Position numbers and translations under genes: made by a program. From assembly GCF_015594845.1 (NCBI RefSeq), contig NZ_JADNRK010000005.1, positions 62,001-126,000 of the forward strand: a stretch of DNA of 64,000 bases. Reading direction: 5' to 3'. The notes beneath the pieces are model-generated. The model had not been told where the DNA came from. It was given only the letters and a program-made list of their open reading frames with translations, and did no database searches. Positions 26,429 to 36,336 of this stretch are shown in pieces; position 1 is the stretch's first letter, and each line of letters begins with the position of its first letter. The DNA is from Alkalibacter mobilis (GTDB lineage Bacteria > Bacillota > Clostridia > Eubacteriales > Alkalibacteraceae).

Positions 26429-27718
26429 TCAAACTATGGTTCTATATTGGGTCGGTGACATGCCTTCTTTTTTCTTGAATACCTTGGAAAAATAGCTGGC
26501 ATCGCTGTAACCCAGCTTTTTTGCAATATAATCGATCTGAAATTCAGGATTTTTAAGCATCTTCTTTGCGTGCTCCAGTTTGACCATGGCTAGATAATCG
26601 GTTATTGTTATCCCTTGATTTTCCCTGAAAACCCTGCTTACGTAGCTGGGACTTAAATAAACTGAAGAAGCAATATCTTCCAAAGTCAGGTTCTGATCGT
26701 AGTTTGATCTTATGAATGCCTTGATATTTCTGATGATCATCTTGTTTTTACTGTATGTATTGGATTTGATTTCTGAAATGAACCCTTCGAGCATGTTCTC
26801 GGCTCCAAGATTTATCTCTTTCATGGTTTCGAGGCCATTCACCTTTTGGAGAAACTCAGTGCTGATTTCCAGGGTTGCGTCCATATCCGCTCCGCCTTCG
26901 ATGAAAGCTCGCGAGAGAATTACACCCAATTCAAGGACCCTTGCCTTGTAAACACCTATTTTTGCCCCGCTGTTAATAAAAATCTCTCTCAGCAAACTCC
27001 TGAAAAGATCCATGATGTTCAGGTCTCCAATTTTTATTTTGCCCGTCAATTCCCTCTCTTTGTCCAACAGGTGGTTTGAACATTGTGCACTTAATTGCTC
27101 TTCCAAATACTTTCTGTTGCCGATCTCTTGATTTAGAAGGGTCTTTTGTTTGTCCATCTCTTCCTGGTGCTTGAGATTTTTCCATCCTGAATCCATAATA
27201 TAGTTGGCTGTCATGTGCAAAAGGTCGGCAGCCCCTTGTACCTTTTCTCCTGAAACCACCTTAAGTTCTTTGGCCGCATCGAACAAGGCACCAAAATCGT
27301 CTATTATATTTTTGTTCATTTCTCTCAATTCGATCCAGAAAAACTCTTCGGGCTCCCACATCAGGACCTGACCGCAGATTATTGATCCTAAATGCTTGTT
27401 GTCGATCACTATCGGTGCCGCCCATTCTATAAGGCCTGCGGGACATCTGAAAATATACGGTTCTCCGAAAATTGCTGCCTGTTTGCCTGCCCTGGAGTAC
27501 GCGCCCCTGCATCTATTGACACCTTTTTCCCTTTGTTTTTCCCAAATCATTTTGCAAAACTGACAATTCTTCTGGGCATCTTTTTTGGAAAAAATCGACC
27601 TGCCCTCAACGTCAACTATATTGGCAGTCAACCCCGTAGCTTTGGTGAAAGCATCCAAAATATTTTTTAAAAAGTCTTTATCTACGATTTCAAGCAGTTG
27701 TTTTCTGTTATTTTCCAT
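26429..27718 (-). CDS. PocR-domain AraC family regulator of the methyl-transfer cluster
   Basis: The 429-residue protein has an N-terminal PocR sensory domain (about 10-170) with a row of cysteines (NCQFCKMIWEKQ, NRCRGAYSRAG, YIFRCPAGLIEW), a helical middle and a C-terminal AraC DNA-binding domain with two helix-turn-helix units (LEDIASSVYLSPSYVSRVF, IDYIAKKLGYSDASYFSKVF). PocR domains bind small metabolites, and in the pdu system the activator responds to 1,2-propanediol. This one probably activates the downstream corrinoid operon when the amine is present. I use the ATG at 27716-27718 after GGGGAGGGG; the longer frame upstream has no ribosome site. Confidence 0.92.
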   Translation of the reverse strand: MENNRKQLLEIVDKDFLKNILDAFTKATGLTANIVDVEGRSIFSKKDAQKNCQFCKMIWEKQREKGVNRCRGAYSRAGKQAAIFGEPYIFRCPAGLIEWAAPIVIDNKHLGSIICGQVLMWEPEEFFWIELREMNKNIIDDFGALFDAAKELKVVSGEKVQGAADLLHMTANYIMDSGWKNLKHQEEMDKQKTLLNQEIGNRKYLEEQLSAQCSNHLLDKERELTGKIKIGDLNIMDLFRSLLREIFINSGAKIGVYKARVLELGVILSRAFIEGGADMDATLEISTEFLQKVNGLETMKEINLGAENMLEGFISEIKSNTYSKNKMIIRNIKAFIRSNYDQNLTLEDIASSVYLSPSYVSRVFRENQGITITDYLAMVKLEHAKKMLKNPEFQIDYIAKKLGYSDASYFSKVFKKKEGMSPTQYRTIV

Positions 27719-27867
27719 AAGCCCCTCCCCATGGTATTTGAAACTTGCATATAATTCGACCAACAGCTCACATATTATATATATACTTTTTATTATAAGT
27801 TTCGCAATCGTCTATTTTGTATTTTAGGTAAAATTTTGCTTTTTGTCAAATTGTTATATAAGATCAT

Positions 27868-30417
27868 CTATTTGCAAATAACCTTTTGAGTTATGATATC
27901 AGAATATATTTCCATGTCTTTCGCTTGGATCACCTTGACTACTTCAGTCAAAGGATCCGCTCCTGGATCAAATTTTAATAGAAGATTTTCATATTTATTC
28001 ATGTACTCTGGGTTGTATGATACATTTGGGTAACCCTCGAATATTGCCACGTAAAATATGTCTGATTCCACCATGTCCTGGAAGAAATGACTTCCGTAAG
28101 AAAGTTCGGGCATGAATCCACCTATGTTGTATGAAAGTTCGCATATGGCTTTAACATTGCTTATTTCCGCAAAACTGACGGGTACACCCAAGGTGGGCGT
28201 GGTCGTTCCCCATCTTCCGGGCCCCATTATCATTACGATTTTATCTTTCAGCGCATTGTTGATAGTACCAATAGTCCTTGCAACGGAATATTTTCCCTGG
28301 TTGCCAAGTTCCATATAGCCTTTCGGATCCACGTGAACTATGTAATCCAAGGGCAGTCGGACGTTACCACCCATAAAGTTTCCTTTTATGTCGAACAGAC
28401 ACTGGCTCTTATCCGTAATTTCCGGCATCTCCACCGGATCTCCCGGTCCTTTGGTCTGTAATGGTCTGCATTGAACCAAGTTTATTCTATAGCCACCCTT
28501 TTGATCGAAATTGGCGGTAAATTCTATGTCCACGGGATAATCGTACAAAGTTTCAAGAGTTGTCAGCATATCTCTCATTTTCACGGGAAAATCCGACTCC
28601 TTCAACAACTTGTCAAATCCGAGAATATAGTTTCTTCTGTTTTTAAATCCCAATTCCTTCATCTTCTGGTTTGTTTTATAATCCGGCTTGGCGAACATAC
28701 TTTTGTCGGTCCCCAAGTCCTTTTCAATAACATCCTCAAGAGTTTTTTCGGTCAGGATATTTTCTTTAAGATCAAGCAGATCTACCATTCTTTGGGAAAA
28801 CTTGGACTCGTCCTCGTAGTCTAAAAGTGGGGACTGTTCCGGTCTGTCCAATGATATTATCCTTGGATAATCCCCCATGATCCTGTCCACGGCTCTGGTT
28901 CCCAATCCAAATACAAGCCTCAGCATTCCGGCATTTCTGTCGATACTGTCGTCCCAAACATAAAGATTGGAAGAGTTTCCGACACCTGCTATATGCGGAA
29001 AGAAGTAATCTTCGTGGTAATCTCCGGATACCCGCTGTACCAGTATTGCCATCTGTTCGTCCTTGTCAAACAATCCCCTTTTCAGCCTGTATGCAAGCGC
29101 TTCTTCTTTCATTGTGCTGGCATATATCCTCTTGACAGCATTTTCAAAGGCTTTATATCTTTCCTCGGGCGAACCTTGATTAACACAGAATACACTTTCA
29201 TATTTGCCGGCAAACGCATTTCCAAAGTCATCCTCCAGTAATGAACTGCTTCGAACGATTATCGGTGATTGTCCGAAATACTCCAGCATCTGCTGAAATT
29301 GCTCCCGGATAACTTCCGGAAAGCTCCCTTCCAGCATTTTTTCCTTCAATATCTTTGCATACTCAAAATATCCAGACATCTTCTTTTGATTTCTCCTTAA
29401 CTTCCACCATCCATTTTGAACTATGTAGGTGTAGAAGATGTCAGAGCCCAGATAAAATGAGTCGTGTTGCTCAAGAACTTTATCAAAATCATATTCCTGT
29501 CTTGTTTCCAGTATCTTCCTTGCTAAAAGCATTCCTACCGATTTGCCTCCTATGAAGCCTGTTCCGATCTGGCGTGTCTGCAAATTCAACAAATCAGCCA
29601 ATGTCATATATTTTTTCACCATTTCGTTGATCCTGTCACTTCTTCCGATGATCAAGCCAATTATCAGATCCTTCATTTTATCCTGTTCTTCCTCAGACAG
29701 AAAAAGACTGTCTCTTGCCTCTTCAAACAGGTTGTTCCAATGGTCTTTTCTTTCAGGTTGTATGCCTGTAAATGAAAATATCTCCGCCAAGTCCGCACTG
29801 GCTGTAACGGGAGTAAATTCCGTCATCGTGGACTTGTGGGGTATGAACATGGTAGATGAGTATCTTTCCCAAACCTTGAGAGGGTGCACATAATAATTGT
29901 TTTTTATGTGATAGAGATCAAATAAAACCTGTGTGGTTTCTCTGATTCGGGCTATTGTCGAATATGTATGGCGGTTCCTGAGAAGGGCGAAATATGCAAC
30001 AGTCTCCAGTTCGAAAAGATACGGACAAGTGATCTTGAAAAAGTTTCCAATCATCAGGTCAGAATGCCAAAATTGCAGCAGTTCGCTCAAACAGTCGAAT
30101 ATGTAAAACACCTCTTTACCTTCACTGGTGATTATGTCGTAAACCTGAGTCCCGAATGACTCGAACCCTTGATCCGGGTCCAAATCATACCATACTACAT
30201 CAACATTGTTGTCGATGAGAGGCTCATGTTGACCAAAGTGCATGTATACGACTCTTCTTCCCTCCTTAAGGGATCTTTTTAAAAATGGAGCCACATATCC
30301 TTTGTAATCATAAATGGAATCCACTTGCCACACCACATTGTCACCCATTCGCAACATGCCTATAGCCTCGTCAAAACCTGTGATTCCAGTACTGACCTTG
30401 TTGTATGCCTTTGCCAT
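27868..30417 (-). CDS. PEP/pyruvate-binding domain protein with RecA/KaiC-like N-terminus
   Basis: The 849-residue cytoplasmic protein has an N-terminal region (about 1-200) that resembles RecA/KaiC-type ATPases (STGITGFDEAIGMLRMGDNV) but lacks a clear Walker A GKT. From about 290 to 800 it contains pieces of a PPDK-type PEP/pyruvate-binding domain (GGKSVGMLLARKIL, IIVRSSSLLEDDFGNAFAG, MIMGPGRWGTTTPTLGVPV). No phosphohistidine swivel domain is evident, so it is not a full PPDK or PEP synthase. The family is widespread in Clostridia, with unknown function. It stands alone with a GGAGGG ribosome site. Confidence 0.8.
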   Translation of the reverse strand: MAKAYNKVSTGITGFDEAIGMLRMGDNVVWQVDSIYDYKGYVAPFLKRSLKEGRRVVYMHFGQHEPLIDNNVDVVWYDLDPDQGFESFGTQVYDIITSEGKEVFYIFDCLSELLQFWHSDLMIGNFFKITCPYLFELETVAYFALLRNRHTYSTIARIRETTQVLFDLYHIKNNYYVHPLKVWERYSSTMFIPHKSTMTEFTPVTASADLAEIFSFTGIQPERKDHWNNLFEEARDSLFLSEEEQDKMKDLIIGLIIGRSDRINEMVKKYMTLADLLNLQTRQIGTGFIGGKSVGMLLARKILETRQEYDFDKVLEQHDSFYLGSDIFYTYIVQNGWWKLRRNQKKMSGYFEYAKILKEKMLEGSFPEVIREQFQQMLEYFGQSPIIVRSSSLLEDDFGNAFAGKYESVFCVNQGSPEERYKAFENAVKRIYASTMKEEALAYRLKRGLFDKDEQMAILVQRVSGDYHEDYFFPHIAGVGNSSNLYVWDDSIDRNAGMLRLVFGLGTRAVDRIMGDYPRIISLDRPEQSPLLDYEDESKFSQRMVDLLDLKENILTEKTLEDVIEKDLGTDKSMFAKPDYKTNQKMKELGFKNRRNYILGFDKLLKESDFPVKMRDMLTTLETLYDYPVDIEFTANFDQKGGYRINLVQCRPLQTKGPGDPVEMPEITDKSQCLFDIKGNFMGGNVRLPLDYIVHVDPKGYMELGNQGKYSVARTIGTINNALKDKIVMIMGPGRWGTTTPTLGVPVSFAEISNVKAICELSYNIGGFMPELSYGSHFFQDMVESDIFYVAIFEGYPNVSYNPEYMNKYENLLLKFDPGADPLTEVVKVIQAKDMEIYSDIITQKVICK

Positions 30418-30496
30418 AATTTCCCTCCATTCGGATCCAAATTCTCAGTACTCCTATATTTCCTATTTTATCAGAATATACTGAAAATTAAAATTC

Positions 30497-30536
30497 ATAA
30501 AAAACAGCAGCCTTCATTTATGATATGATGGCTGCT
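30497..30536 (-). terminator. Terminator after the O-acetylhomoserine sulfhydrylase gene
   Basis: AGCAGCC and GGCTGCT form the stem on the minus strand, followed by GTTTTTT. Confidence 0.85.
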
Positions 30537-30546
30537 TGATTTGTAT

Positions 30547-31851
<1,305 letters not shown>

Positions 31852-31858
31852 TTAATTT

Positions 31859-32776
31859 TTAAGATAAACTTTCCAGATCGAACGGTGTTTCCTGATAGAC
31901 GTAATAATTCAGCCAGTTGCAAAAAAGGAGGTTCGCATGACCTCTCCATCTGACCACCGGATCTCTTCCGGGATCATCATCAGGATAATAGTTGACGGGC
32001 ACTTTTATATTCAAGCCTTGAGAAATGTCTCTATCGTACTCGCTTTTAAGGGTATCCCCATCATATTCTGCATGACCTGTTACAAACACCTGCTTGTTAT
32101 CCCTGCTTCTTACAAGATAAACTCCGGCAATATCAGACTCTGAAAGGATCTCAAGTTCGGAAATCCTTTCAATGTCGGATTTTCTTACTTCCGTATACCT
32201 TGAATGTGGCGCATAAAATTCATCATCGAATCCCCTTAAAAGCATTGTTGTATTGTTTGTTGGATGATGGGAAAAGATACCGAACATTTTATCCTTCAGC
32301 GGATATTTTTTAATGCCGTAATGGTGGTAAAGTCCTGCCTGGGCAGCCCAGCAAATATGCAATGTTGAAAATACATGGTTTTTGCTCCAATCCATTATCT
32401 CGGTAAGTTCCTCCCAATAGTCCACATCTTCATATTCCAACTTTTCAACAGGTGCACCGGTTATTATCATTCCATCATATTTCTTTTGTCTGATTTCATC
32501 AAATGTTTTGTAAAATGTTTCAAGGTGATCTGCAGATGTATTTTTCGACACGTATGTCCTGGTCTTGAGAAGGTCCACTTCCACTTGCAATGGAGTATTT
32601 CCCAACAAACGCATCAACTGGGTCTCAGTGATGATTTTGGTGGGCATCAGATTCAGAATTATTATTTTTAATGGTCTGATGTCCTGGTGGGCAGCTCTTT
32701 CCTCTCCCATCACAAATATATTTTCCTTGGCCAGCATATCGATGGCAGGCAAGTTGTCGGGTATTTTAATAGGCAT
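31859..32776 (-). CDS. metA: Homoserine O-acetyltransferase (MetA type)
   Basis: The 305-residue protein has MetA motifs: [26 protein letters not shown], the nucleophile C142 in [10 protein letters not shown], and H235 and E237 in VTGHAEYD. E111 in TGAPVE is the residue that selects acetyl-CoA over succinyl-CoA in Bacillus cereus MetA, so this enzyme should make O-acetylhomoserine. That fits the acetyl-dependent sulfhydrylase gene downstream. A GGAGTG site precedes the ATG. A TTCATATC/GATATGAA hairpin lies at the predicted start of the mRNA. Confidence 0.95.
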   Translation of the reverse strand: MPIKIPDNLPAIDMLAKENIFVMGEERAAHQDIRPLKIIILNLMPTKIITETQLMRLLGNTPLQVEVDLLKTRTYVSKNTSADHLETFYKTFDEIRQKKYDGMIITGAPVEKLEYEDVDYWEELTEIMDWSKNHVFSTLHICWAAQAGLYHHYGIKKYPLKDKMFGIFSHHPTNNTTMLLRGFDDEFYAPHSRYTEVRKSDIERISELEILSESDIAGVYLVRSRDNKQVFVTGHAEYDGDTLKSEYDRDISQGLNIKVPVNYYPDDDPGRDPVVRWRGHANLLFCNWLNYYVYQETPFDLESLS

Positions 32777-32818
32777 AAAATCACTCCTCGATTATTTTGT
32801 CGTGCACTAAACAAATTA

Positions 32819-32854
32819 TTCATATCGAAAAAGTAAGATATGAAATGTATTATA
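32819..32854 (-). promoter_or_regulatory. metA promoter -10 box and 5' hairpin
   Basis: TATAAT lies at 32849-32854 on the minus strand. The start point falls at the edge of a TTCATATC..GATATGAA inverted repeat (32819-32844), which could be an operator or a 5' stabilising hairpin. No SAM riboswitch or T-box pattern is present. Confidence 0.5.
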
Positions 32855-32895
32855 ACACCAAGTATTAATTTTGAAAAGAAAAAAATAAATATATA

Positions 32896-32925
32896 AAGAA
32901 AAAACCGGGAAAATTATTCCCCGGG
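32896..32925 (-). terminator. Terminator after cooT
   Basis: CCCGGGG and TTCCCGG pair on the minus strand, followed by TTTTTTC. It ends the nickel transporter operon 11 nt after the cooT stop codon. Confidence 0.82.
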
Positions 32926-32935
32926 TAATTTCTGG

Positions 32936-33124
32936 TTACTCTCCCAGCAAAATGCTGTGATCCACAAGAGTCATTTCTTTTATGTGGCCCTTTACAGTTT
33001 TTCTTTCACCAAAAATATTTTCCAAGAAAACCTCTGTGTCGCTAGGAATTATCTTGTCTACCGACTCCATCACTAAAGTTTTTTCTCCATCAGCGCCCAA
33101 TACGTAAACATTAGATTCGCACAT
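32936..33124 (-). CDS. cooT: CooT family nickel-binding protein
   Basis: The 62-residue protein begins MCESNVYV, the CooT signature; the start Met-Cys pair is conserved in the family. CooT binds nickel and helps deliver it to the Ni-Fe-S cluster of carbon monoxide dehydrogenase. It follows the DUF3842 gene by one base and has a GGGAGG site, so it belongs to the same transcript as the nickel/cobalt transporter. No CODH gene is in the window, so its target here is inferred. Confidence 0.9.
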   Translation of the reverse strand: MCESNVYVLGADGEKTLVMESVDKIIPSDTEVFLENIFGERKTVKGHIKEMTLVDHSILLGE

Positions 33125-33125
33125 T

Positions 33126-33542
33126 TTATTTTCCTCCCATAATATCTTTTAAAATTTTAATACAATAATCTATATAGTGAGGTAAAGGCTCGTTGACCGC
33201 ACCCGCTATATAAATGTCGCATTTATTCAAAGGTACAAATATTTTTTTAGCCTTGCTCTTTGCTATGGCAGAAGCCATCTTGTCAGTCAATTCGCCGGTC
33301 ATGGAATCAGGAACTAATATAGCTATGCTTCCCATAATTACATCCACATTTCCAGAATTGACCACTATGGCATTTTCTCCCGTGCCGCCTTCATTGGCTC
33401 CAGCCTTCAACATTGCCGCAGTTGCCAAAGCATTGGTTCCAAGTGCAATTACATGTGCATCCTGACCAAATTCCTGTCTAATCTTGTCAATAATGACCCG
33501 GCCTATTCCGCCGCCTTGTCCATCGATCACAGCTATCTTCAT
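33126..33542 (-). CDS. DUF3842 family protein
   Basis: The 138-residue protein starts with a Rossmann-like MKIAVIDGQGGGIGRVI and contains ANEGGTGENAIVVN and PLNKCDIYIAGAVNEPLP. These are features of DUF3842, a small family of unknown function often found with nickel or CooT genes. The GxGGGIG loop suggests nucleotide binding. Its place between the ECF transporter genes and cooT suggests a part in nickel handling. The start has only a weak GGCGGTG ribosome site. Confidence 0.88.
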   Translation of the reverse strand: MKIAVIDGQGGGIGRVIIDKIRQEFGQDAHVIALGTNALATAAMLKAGANEGGTGENAIVVNSGNVDVIMGSIAILVPDSMTGELTDKMASAIAKSKAKKIFVPLNKCDIYIAGAVNEPLPHYIDYCIKILKDIMGGK

Positions 33543-33593
33543 TTATGTAAACACCGCCAAACATTGATATTTTAATACATTATATCACATACT

Positions 33594-34334
33594 TCAGTTA
33601 TTTTGCCCCTGTAAAATCAGCGGTCTTTCCAGGCTGCATTTTTCAAGCAACTCGTCATTTACCATTATATCTTTTGTTCTTCCATCTGCTACGACCGTAC
33701 CCTGATTCATAACTATGGTTCTGTCGCAAACATCCAAAGCCATGTCCAAATCGTGGGTGGCAATTATTTTTGTGTGTGCAAACTCTTTCAAAATCCCTAT
33801 AAGTCTTCTACGACTTTTTGGATCTAATGCTGCTGTGGGTTCATCCATGAGAAGTATATCGGGATCCAAAGATAACGCAGTTGCTATTGAGACAGCTCTT
33901 TTTTCTCCGCCGCTAAGCTTGTAAGGCGGCCTGTCCTTCAAGTGCAGTGCATCTACTTTTTTCAACGCCCCAATCACACGCGCGTCCACTTCTTCTTCGT
34001 TAAGTTTGTAATTTCTGGGTCCGAATGCCACATCCTCGTACACCGAATTCATAAAAAGCTGGTCATCCGCATTTTGAAAAGTCATTCCTATCTTCTGCCT
34101 AAGCAAGGGAAGTGTTTCTTTTGACAAATGAGTGTCTCCAATTATTATCTCTCCCTTTTGAGGCATCAATATACCCACCATCAAACTTAAAAGAGTTGAT
34201 TTTCCAGCTCCATTTGCCCCTACTAATGCCACTGACTCACCGTGAGTTATGTTTATACTAAATCCATTTACCGCTTTTTTCCCGTCAGGATACATATAAT
34301 CCAAATCTTTTATATCGATTTTATGATGACTCAT
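33594..34334 (-). CDS. cbiO: ECF transporter ATPase for nickel/cobalt (CbiO/NikO)
   Basis: The 246-residue ABC ATPase has Walker A GANGAGKST, the signature LSGGEKRAVSIA, Walker B ILLMDEPTAALDP and the switch histidine in IIATHDLDMAL. It powers the energy-coupling transporter formed with the CbiQ and NikMN proteins encoded just upstream. GGAGG precedes the ATG, 13 nt after the CbiQ gene. It should be cytoplasmic at the membrane face. Confidence 0.94.
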   Translation of the reverse strand: MSHHKIDIKDLDYMYPDGKKAVNGFSINITHGESVALVGANGAGKSTLLSLMVGILMPQKGEIIIGDTHLSKETLPLLRQKIGMTFQNADDQLFMNSVYEDVAFGPRNYKLNEEEVDARVIGALKKVDALHLKDRPPYKLSGGEKRAVSIATALSLDPDILLMDEPTAALDPKSRRRLIGILKEFAHTKIIATHDLDMALDVCDRTIVMNQGTVVADGRTKDIMVNDELLEKCSLERPLILQGQNN

Positions 34335-34347
34335 AATTTCCTCCAGT

Positions 34348-35145
34348 TCATATTAATAAATCTAAAATCATGGTGATCACAGACAAACGGATAATTAAAA
34401 ATCCTGCAAGGGCTATCAAAAGGAACAAATACGAACCTATTCCGGTGACGAAAGCTGTACCCATGCGAAAATCGCCGTCAAATCCGCGTAAAATCATGGC
34501 ATCATAAACCCTTATACCTCTGTCATATGTTCTCAGCAACAGCTGTCCCAAAAGCGGGCCCCAAACATCGTGTCTGATCCCTTTCTGACCCGGTGCCCTG
34601 AGTTTGTACGCAGTCCAAATGCTTGCGGCCTCTTCCATTAAAACTGAAATATATCTATAGGTCAAAAGTATCAGCACAACAAATATTTTCGGCATCTTTA
34701 GGATCCTCATGCTGTGAGCAATATTTTCAATGCCCGTAGTTCCTACGAGTATTATGGCTGAAGAAACGGTCAAAACACCTTTAACTATCAAAGTCAGGAA
34801 AGAAATCCAGCCACCCGATATTCCGATCCCCAAAAAATATGTCATAATATCTCGGTCAAACACCGGATTAAATATTCCGACCCCCATTACAAAAGGCATT
34901 GCTACAACCACTCTTTTAATAAGTTCCTTAGCGGGCATTTCCGCCAAGCTCAACATGATCAATGGATAGGCTGACATTGCAATAACTCCGCCCAACTGAT
35001 ACTTCCCGAAGGAAACTACCAGGAGAATATAGATCAAAGTCACTATCAACTTGATGGTCGGGCTTAGTCGGTGCATCAAGGTTTTCTTTCTCGAAAACTC
35101 ATCCAGATATCTAATTTTATATAAAGCACCGGTTATATTTGACAT
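34348..35145 (-). CDS. cbiQ: ECF transporter T component (CbiQ)
   Basis: The 265-residue membrane protein starts with ITGALYKIRYLDEFSRKKTLMHRLSPTIKL (shown in part: RKKTLMHRLSPTIKL), has about five helices, and ends with the coupling region LMEEAASIWTAYKLRAPGQ and LLLRTYDRGIRVYDAMILRG. It links the ATPase to the metal-binding component. It sits between the NikMN and CbiO genes with short gaps and a GGGAG ribosome site. Confidence 0.93.
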   Translation of the reverse strand: MSNITGALYKIRYLDEFSRKKTLMHRLSPTIKLIVTLIYILLVVSFGKYQLGGVIAMSAYPLIMLSLAEMPAKELIKRVVVAMPFVMGVGIFNPVFDRDIMTYFLGIGISGGWISFLTLIVKGVLTVSSAIILVGTTGIENIAHSMRILKMPKIFVVLILLTYRYISVLMEEAASIWTAYKLRAPGQKGIRHDVWGPLLGQLLLRTYDRGIRVYDAMILRGFDGDFRMGTAFVTGIGSYLFLLIALAGFLIIRLSVITMILDLLI

Positions 35146-35162
35146 TTGAAATCTCCCGTTTG

Positions 35163-36164
35163 TTAAGATTTTATTCTCTTAAATACAGATATCAGTTTCC
35201 CGACTCCAAGAGCCAATACCATGGTAATTATACCACCGGTCACCCCGGAGAATGAAGTTCCGGAATTTCCCGCGCCTTCCGATGTTTCTTTAAATCCGTA
35301 ATCCGGTAAAAAAGCTGTCTTTTCCTGAATTCTTGCGAAAAACTCGTTTACCGGGTTTGATCCTTCCAATTCTTCAGTTCCCGTGGTATTGAATATTGCC
35401 CATTCCAAACCGTCCGGATTTTCAGAAGCAAACCATGAAAGAAAGCCGCCTACAACTACGGTAGCTATCAGCACACCTACAATAACCTTTCTGATATCGA
35501 TGTTTTTAAGCGGCTTTCTCTCGTTTGCGTGAGTTATGATCTCCGGTCTGGCATTCCAAACAAAAGACACTACAGCCGCAGTTATCAAACCTTCCACCAA
35601 GCCTATGGCCAGATGTATAGGTTGCATGAGCAATAAAAATGAAGTAAATGGCAGTTCAGTCTTTCCTGAAAAGAATGTTTGTAAAACAACGCTGAACGCT
35701 CCCAGTTGCAATGCTACAACTACCGATATGACCGATGCTGCGATCAGCCTCCCCCTGGTGTATTTGTTTGAGATTATTTTTTTGTAGATAAGCGGATATG
35801 CAACGTAGCAGGTGAAAAAACCCAAATTGAAAATGTTTGCCCCCAAAGCGAGCAAACCACCATCGGCAAAGAACAATGCTTGTATCAACAGTACCGATGC
35901 CATGGTCAAAAACCCTGCATGCCCCCCCAGTAAAATAGCCAATAACATTCCACCGCCAATATGACCACTGGAACCAGTTGCCGGTATGGTAAAGTTTATC
36001 ATCTGGGAAGCAAATACAAACGCCCCCATGACTCCCATCAACGGGATCTTCCTGTCATCTAGATCTGTCTTTAGCTTATTTGCCGAATAAGCTGCTCCCC
36101 CCGAGGCTGCAGCCCACATGGCGCCACCCACCGCAGGTGATAATAAAGCGTCTGCCATATGCAT
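35163..36164 (-). CDS. cbiM: Nickel/cobalt-binding ECF component with fused PDGLE domain (CbiM/NikMN)
   Basis: The 333-residue membrane protein begins MHMADALLSP, as the family requires: the free N-terminus and His2 bind the metal. I therefore start at the ATG at 36162-36164, nine bases after AAGGAG, and not three codons earlier. Metal-site motifs GSSGHIGGG and LGGHAGFLTMASVLLIQALFFADGG (second part LIQALFFADGG) follow. From about 225 a C-terminal domain contains ENPDGLEWA, the PDGLE (NikN-like) module. The fusion suggests nickel or cobalt uptake. CooT in the same operon favours nickel, while the corrinoid proteins elsewhere make cobalt a fair alternative. Confidence 0.93.
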   Translation of the reverse strand: MHMADALLSPAVGGAMWAAASGGAAYSANKLKTDLDDRKIPLMGVMGAFVFASQMINFTIPATGSSGHIGGGMLLAILLGGHAGFLTMASVLLIQALFFADGGLLALGANIFNLGFFTCYVAYPLIYKKIISNKYTRGRLIAASVISVVVALQLGAFSVVLQTFFSGKTELPFTSFLLLMQPIHLAIGLVEGLITAAVVSFVWNARPEIITHANERKPLKNIDIRKVIVGVLIATVVVGGFLSWFASENPDGLEWAIFNTTGTEELEGSNPVNEFFARIQEKTAFLPDYGFKETSEGAGNSGTSFSGVTGGIITMVLALGVGKLISVFKRIKS

Positions 36165-36190
36165 TATCAACATCTCCTTTGATTAAATAA

Positions 36191-36234
36191 TAAAAAACTC
36201 ATGAAGACATACCCAAATAGGCCTCTTCATGAGT
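36191..36234 (-). terminator. Terminator hairpin inside the NikMN leader
   Basis: ACTCATGAAGA (36224-36234) and TCTTCATGAGT (36197-36207) are a perfect 11-bp stem followed by six T on the minus strand. It lies after the SigA promoter at 36292-36320 and before the NikMN start codon, so it must be read through for expression. Confidence 0.85.
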
Positions 36235-36290
36235 CTGGTTTCAAAACATTTCATTTAACGCAACTAAGATCTTCTTGATCTCTCTATACA
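36235..36290 (-). promoter_or_regulatory. Unassigned 5' leader of the nickel/cobalt operon (possible attenuator)
   Basis: About 55 nt between the promoter and the terminator hairpin include GAGAUCAAGAAGAUCUU (a small stem) and GUUGCGUUAAAUGAAAUG. I do not see the conserved parts of cobalamin, NiCo or ZTP riboswitches. The layout is that of a transcription attenuator responding to an unknown signal. Confidence 0.45.
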
Positions 36291-36291
36291 A

Positions 36292-36320
36292 AATATAACA
36301 CTTCGCTATTTATTTGTCAA
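36292..36320 (-). promoter_or_regulatory. SigA promoter of the nickel/cobalt operon
   Basis: TTGACA (36315-36320), 17 nt, TATATT (36292-36297) on the minus strand, just after the DUF3786 gene. Confidence 0.85.
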
Positions 36321-36336
36321 TGATTTTGATTTCGCT

